Shown piece after piece: positions 5,919-7,836 of a stretch of DNA of 7,836 nt. The first letter of the stretch is position 1; every line of letters starts with the position of its first letter. Both the position numbers and the translations under genes were made by a program. The DNA is taken from the NCBI GenBank assembly GCA_013153105.1, contig JAADFC010000014.1, positions 1 to 7,836 of the forward strand. Reading direction: 5' to 3'. Under the pieces are notes generated by a model that was not told the origin of the DNA, did no database searches, and saw only the letters and a list, made by a program, of their open reading frames with translations. The stretch is from Thermoproteota archaeon (GTDB lineage: Archaea > Thermoproteota > Thermoprotei_A > Sulfolobales > Pyrodictiaceae).

Positions 5919-6254
5919 TCACGACTCTCCCGAGGCCTCGAGCCTACGCGGCTTCACACGGTACTCGGCGTCGCCCACGGACACTATGACCTCAACATCG
6001 ACCACGTTCTCCACGGGCCCAAAGTATATGTCCAATATGCCGCCGCTGCTCAAGGTCTTGCCGACGCTTATCCGCTCCCGTATCTCACGCCTACCCCTCA
6101 CGTCCAGCTCCTCCCGGAACACGCTTATGTAGTACCGGACCTCAACGGCTTCTATCTTCAGGGGCTCCCCACACTCATTGTGTATGACGAGGTAGGGGCC
6201 CTCGAACCGGTAGCCTATACACTGCGAGAGGCGCTCGGCCAGGCTGCTGCTCAT
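5919..6254 (-). CDS. Hypothetical beta-rich protein (111 aa)
   Basis: I do not recognise this protein. From ATG 6254 it is 111 aa. After a short helix (LAERLSQCIG) come alternating beta-prone stretches: PYLVIHN, KIEAVEVRYYISVFR, EIRERISVGKTLSSGG, ILDIYFG, VVDVEVIVSVG and AEYRVKPRRLE. This suggests a single beta-sandwich or Ig-like domain. There are two Cys, and no signal peptide or membrane helix. ATG 6254 is preferred over GTG 6284 because GGGGTGTGG lies 6 nt before it and the TATA element at 6300-6307 gives a ~23-nt leader. It lies upstream of ppsA on the same strand, but 108 nt and a separate ppsA promoter lie between them, so no functional link can be claimed. Confidence 0.7.
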   Translation of the reverse strand: MSSSLAERLSQCIGYRFEGPYLVIHNECGEPLKIEAVEVRYYISVFREELDVRGRREIRERISVGKTLSSGGILDIYFGPVENVVDVEVIVSVGDAEYRVKPRRLEASGES

Positions 6255-6299
6255 CTGCTGCCACACCCCGCCGCCAGGCAGCACTGCAGTCGTGATGCA

Positions 6300-6307
6300 T
6301 TAAATAC
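6300..6307 (-). promoter_or_regulatory. TATA box of the 111-aa gene
   Basis: The minus strand reads TATTTAAT. Transcription would begin near 6277, about 23 nt before ATG 6254, with GGGGTGTGG in the leader. The plus strand reads ATTAAATA, so the element could also fire rightward into the hairpin-rich block, starting near 6329. Confidence 0.55.
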
Positions 6308-6314
6308 GTTGGAT

Positions 6315-6567
6315 AGGGAGGAGGCCTCGGCACCGGTGGAGGCTCCTCACAGCCTCCCGGCTCGGCGACGTGCAATCACTCCTCACCGGCCCCCTGGGGA
6401 TGAGGAGAAACCCCGTCTCGCGACCCGGCGGCGTCCGGGGGTGACGGGTGCACCGGAAGCCGACCCTCAAACGGCTCCGAGGGGCGCCTCGGCAGAGCAA
6501 CTCCTCTTCACTGTGTCAGCTGAAAACCGGGCTCGCCATCGGCGCCGCCGGCGCCTCCAGGCTCCCT
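6315..6567 (+). other. Hairpin-rich non-coding block, possible structured RNA
   Basis: No credible ORF is present; both strands give only Arg/Pro-rich strings. Four local stems are visible by eye: GGAGGCT/AGCCTCC (6338-6344/6351-6357), CTCCTCA/TGAGGAG (6379-6385/6401-6407), CCCGTC/GACGGG (6412-6417/6443-6448) enclosing CCCGG/CCGGG, and CGG-AGCCG/CGGCT-CCG (6454-6479, one bulged A). Enclosing long-range pairs are AGGGA/TCCCT (6315-6319/6563-6567), GGAGGC/GCCTCC (6320-6325/6553-6558) and CCGGTGG/CCATCGG (6333-6339/6536-6542). The last needs one G·U pair in the plus-strand reading and shares two bases with the first hairpin. It lacks the RNase P GAGGAAAGUC and AGAA cores and the SRP helix-8 GGAGCAG motif, so I give it no known class. 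GC-rich DNA inflates chance pairing, and the rightward promoter (start near 6329) does not match the helix end at 6315. Confidence 0.3.
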
Positions 6568-6577
6568 CGGCGCCGCT

Positions 6578-6585
6578 AAATATAT
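6578..6585 (+). promoter_or_regulatory. TATA box for the moxR-like transcript
   Basis: AAATATAT is the clearest TATA box in the window. Transcription would begin near 6607, which coincides with the 5' strand of the folded leader element and lies about 80 nt before ATG 6689. Confidence 0.65.
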
Positions 6586-6605
6586 CCAAGGTGGGAGGGC
6601 GGCGG

Positions 6606-6680
6606 GCCTGCCAGGGCTGGCGCTACCGGTGATTACCCCGCGCCGCAGGCGCGGGGGTGGGTAGCGGCTTACGGGCAGGT
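6606..6680 (+). ncRNA. Folded leader element or small RNA upstream of moxR
   Basis: Three coaxial helices are evident. The outer GCCTGCC (6606-6612) pairs with GGCAGGT (6674-6680), 7 bp including one G·U. The middle CGCTACC (6621-6627) pairs perfectly with GGTAGCG (6660-6666). The inner CCCCGCGCC (6636-6644) pairs with GGCGCGGGG (6648-6656) around a GCA loop. Internal loops are AGGGCTGG/GCTTACG and GGTGATTA/GTG. The predicted transcription start falls at its 5' base. Its 3' strand contains the AGGT that is the only ribosome-binding candidate for ATG 6689, so folding would hide it. The pocket-like loop resembles an H/ACA guide RNA, but the base after the stem begins AGT rather than ANA, and no canonical kink-turn is seen. 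A regulatory leader, a separate small RNA, or both are possible. Confidence 0.5.
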
Positions 6681-6688
6681 AGTTAGTC

Positions 6689-7834
6689 ATGAGCCCGGCT
6701 GTCGGCGGCCTCGCGGCAAAAGCTAAGATGCTGTATGAGAAGCTTAAGGAGCCCTTCGTGGGCAGGGAGGAGGAGGCCAGGGCGATACTCCTGGCGCTCC
6801 TCACGCGCGAGCACGTGGTGCTTATAGGCGAGCCCGGCACAGCCAAGTCGGCCATGGCTAGGAGGCTCGCCGAGCTGATAAACGCCAGGTTCTTCAAGTA
6901 CCTACTGACCAAGTATACCGAGCCCAGCGAGCTGTTCGGCCCACTCGACCTGCGGGCGTTGAAGGAGGGGCGCTACACGCGTATAACGCGCGGGAAGCTC
7001 CCCGAGGCGGAGATAGTGTTCCTAGACGAGGTGTTCAACGCCAACTCCGCAATACTGAACGCCCTACTGAGCATAATGCAGGAGAGGGTGTGGTACGACG
7101 GCTACTCGGAAATACGCGTACCCCTATGGAGCCTTATAGGCGCAACGAACCGGGTCCCCGAGGACCCCGAGCTGGAGGCTGTCTACGACAGGTTCCTCTT
7201 CCGCCAGTACGCTAGGCCCCTCCCCGAGAACCGGTGGAGCGAGCTGCTGGACGCCGGCTGGAGGCTAGAGGCCGGCCTCGTGGAGCCGGCTAAGCCGGTG
7301 GTCACGCTGGACGACATAGCGGAGATGAACAAGGCTATATTCAGCGTCGACATAAGCCCGGTCAAGCCCAAGCTCCTGAGGCTCTTCGCCATACTCGAGG
7401 AGAGGGGCATACACCTAACCGACCGGAGGAAGACCAAGACGCTGAAGGCCGTCGCCGCAAACGCGTTCCTAGAGGGGCGCCAGCGTGCGGAGGAGCGGGA
7501 CCTAATAGTCCTCAAGTACATAGCGCCGAGGGACATAGCAGACTTCGACAAGGTAAGCATAGTGTTGTCCGAGGAGCTCAAGATGCCGGAGAGGTTCATA
7601 AAAGAGCTCGAGGATATAAGGCGCAATATACAGGAGGCGGCGCGCCACGTGGACTCGATGAGGAGCTACGACCCAAGGCTTATAGACATGTTCCGCAGCT
7701 TGAAGATAGCTAAGAGCCGTATACTGAACATACTGCGTGAGACCGATGACGAGCGCGTACAGTACCTCGCCAAGGAGACGCTGAAGAGCATCGATGAGCT
7801 CCTCGAGAAGATATCCTATAAGCTCGGCATGTAG
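6689..7834 (+). CDS. MoxR-type AAA+ ATPase, RavA-like subgroup
   Basis: A complete 381-aa AAA+ ATPase. Walker A GEPGTAKS is at 47-54 (Lys53), Walker B IVFLDE at 109-114, sensor 1 LIGATN at 149-154 (Asn154), YDRF with the likely arginine finger Arg168, and DRRKTK (245-250) as sensor 2 in the lid. The segment YTEPSELFGPLDLRALKEGRY (76-96) and the LPEAEIVFLDEVFNANSAIL core are typical of RavA-like MoxR proteins. Residues 300-381 form a helical, probably coiled-coil tail. MoxR ATPases generally act as chaperones remodelling partner complexes together with a VWA-domain protein usually encoded next door; here the next gene is beyond the window end. ATG 6689 gives the expected short N-terminus. Its ribosome-binding candidate, AGGT at 6677-6680, lies inside the folded leader. 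The client is unknown. Confidence 0.93.
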   Translation: MSPAVGGLAAKAKMLYEKLKEPFVGREEEARAILLALLTREHVVLIGEPGTAKSAMARRLAELINARFFKYLLTKYTEPSELFGPLDLRALKEGRYTRITRGKLPEAEIVFLDEVFNANSAILNALLSIMQERVWYDGYSEIRVPLWSLIGATNRVPEDPELEAVYDRFLFRQYARPLPENRWSELLDAGWRLEAGLVEPAKPVVTLDDIAEMNKAIFSVDISPVKPKLLRLFAILEERGIHLTDRRKTKTLKAVAANAFLEGRQRAEERDLIVLKYIAPRDIADFDKVSIVLSEELKMPERFIKELEDIRRNIQEAARHVDSMRSYDPRLIDMFRSLKIAKSRILNILRETDDERVQYLAKETLKSIDELLEKISYKLGM

Positions 7835-7836
7835 CC

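Noticed and set aside
6501..6545. Box C/D-like RNA on the minus strand (CTGA followed by GTGAAGA)
   Set aside because: Only one degenerate C'/D' pair is present; no terminal C and D boxes at the spacing needed for a guide RNA.
6180..6632. 150-aa plus-strand ORF across the non-coding region
   Set aside because: Arg/Pro/Ala-rich with no fold pattern; it begins inside the 111-aa gene on the other strand and crosses several hairpins.
6401..6680. RNase P RNA, suggested by GATGAGGAG near 6400 and GGCTTAC near 6667
   Set aside because: The invariant GAGGAAAGUC core and the AGAA motif before GGCUUA are absent, and the pairing around 6606-6680 is a simple hairpin.
1..7836. CRISPR array, insertion sequence or defence island
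   Set aside because: No spaced direct repeats, transposase, or nuclease/toxin domains seen; coding content is mostly housekeeping and small unknown genes.

Overview
The window reads as chromosomal DNA of a hyperthermophilic crenarchaeon, most likely of the Desulfurococcales/Pyrodictiaceae type. The DNA is very GC-rich. Ile is often ATA and Arg often AGG, GTG starts are frequent, and G-rich Shine-Dalgarno sequences sit behind archaeal TATA boxes. The phosphoenolpyruvate synthase and RavA-type MoxR ATPase also read as archaeal. The lineage is an inference; no marker gene here settles it.

Layout. 1-211: non-coding, with one hairpin and a TATA box for the tRNA. 212-289: tRNA-Arg(GCG) with encoded CCA. 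290-399: non-coding, mostly one strong hairpin. 400-1293 (+): predicted nucleotidyltransferase. 1299-2287 (-): three small genes, encoding a His-rich coiled-coil protein, an unknown ~98-aa protein and an unlisted-size 57-aa two-helix membrane protein. 2377-3337 (+): a Cys-rich protein whose gene overlaps that of a MarC-family membrane protein. 3393-6254 (-): ppsA, preceded by an unknown beta-rich protein gene. 6255-6688: the longest non-coding stretch, full of inverted repeats and ending in a compact folded element in the leader of the last gene. 6689-7834 (+): a complete RavA-like MoxR AAA+ ATPase.

Working together. The tRNA, nucleotidyltransferase and ppsA are housekeeping functions: decoding, probable nucleotidyl transfer, and gluconeogenic pyruvate-to-PEP conversion. 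The genes are in short divergent and convergent groups, each with a plausible promoter, so there is no large operon. The Cys-rich/MarC pair is the clearest co-translated unit. MoxR ATPases usually work with a VWA-domain protein; its gene would be expected just after 7834, outside the window.

What deserves attention: (i) the ~75-nt folded element at 6606-6680, which starts where the predicted transcript starts and covers the moxR ribosome-binding site; (ii) the hairpin-rich block 6315-6567; (iii) the symmetrical six-cysteine protein next to marC; (iv) the His-cluster coiled-coil protein; and (v) the short membrane protein at 2114-2287. I did not find CRISPR repeats, insertion sequences or a recognisable defence system. 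All structures were paired by eye and not computed.
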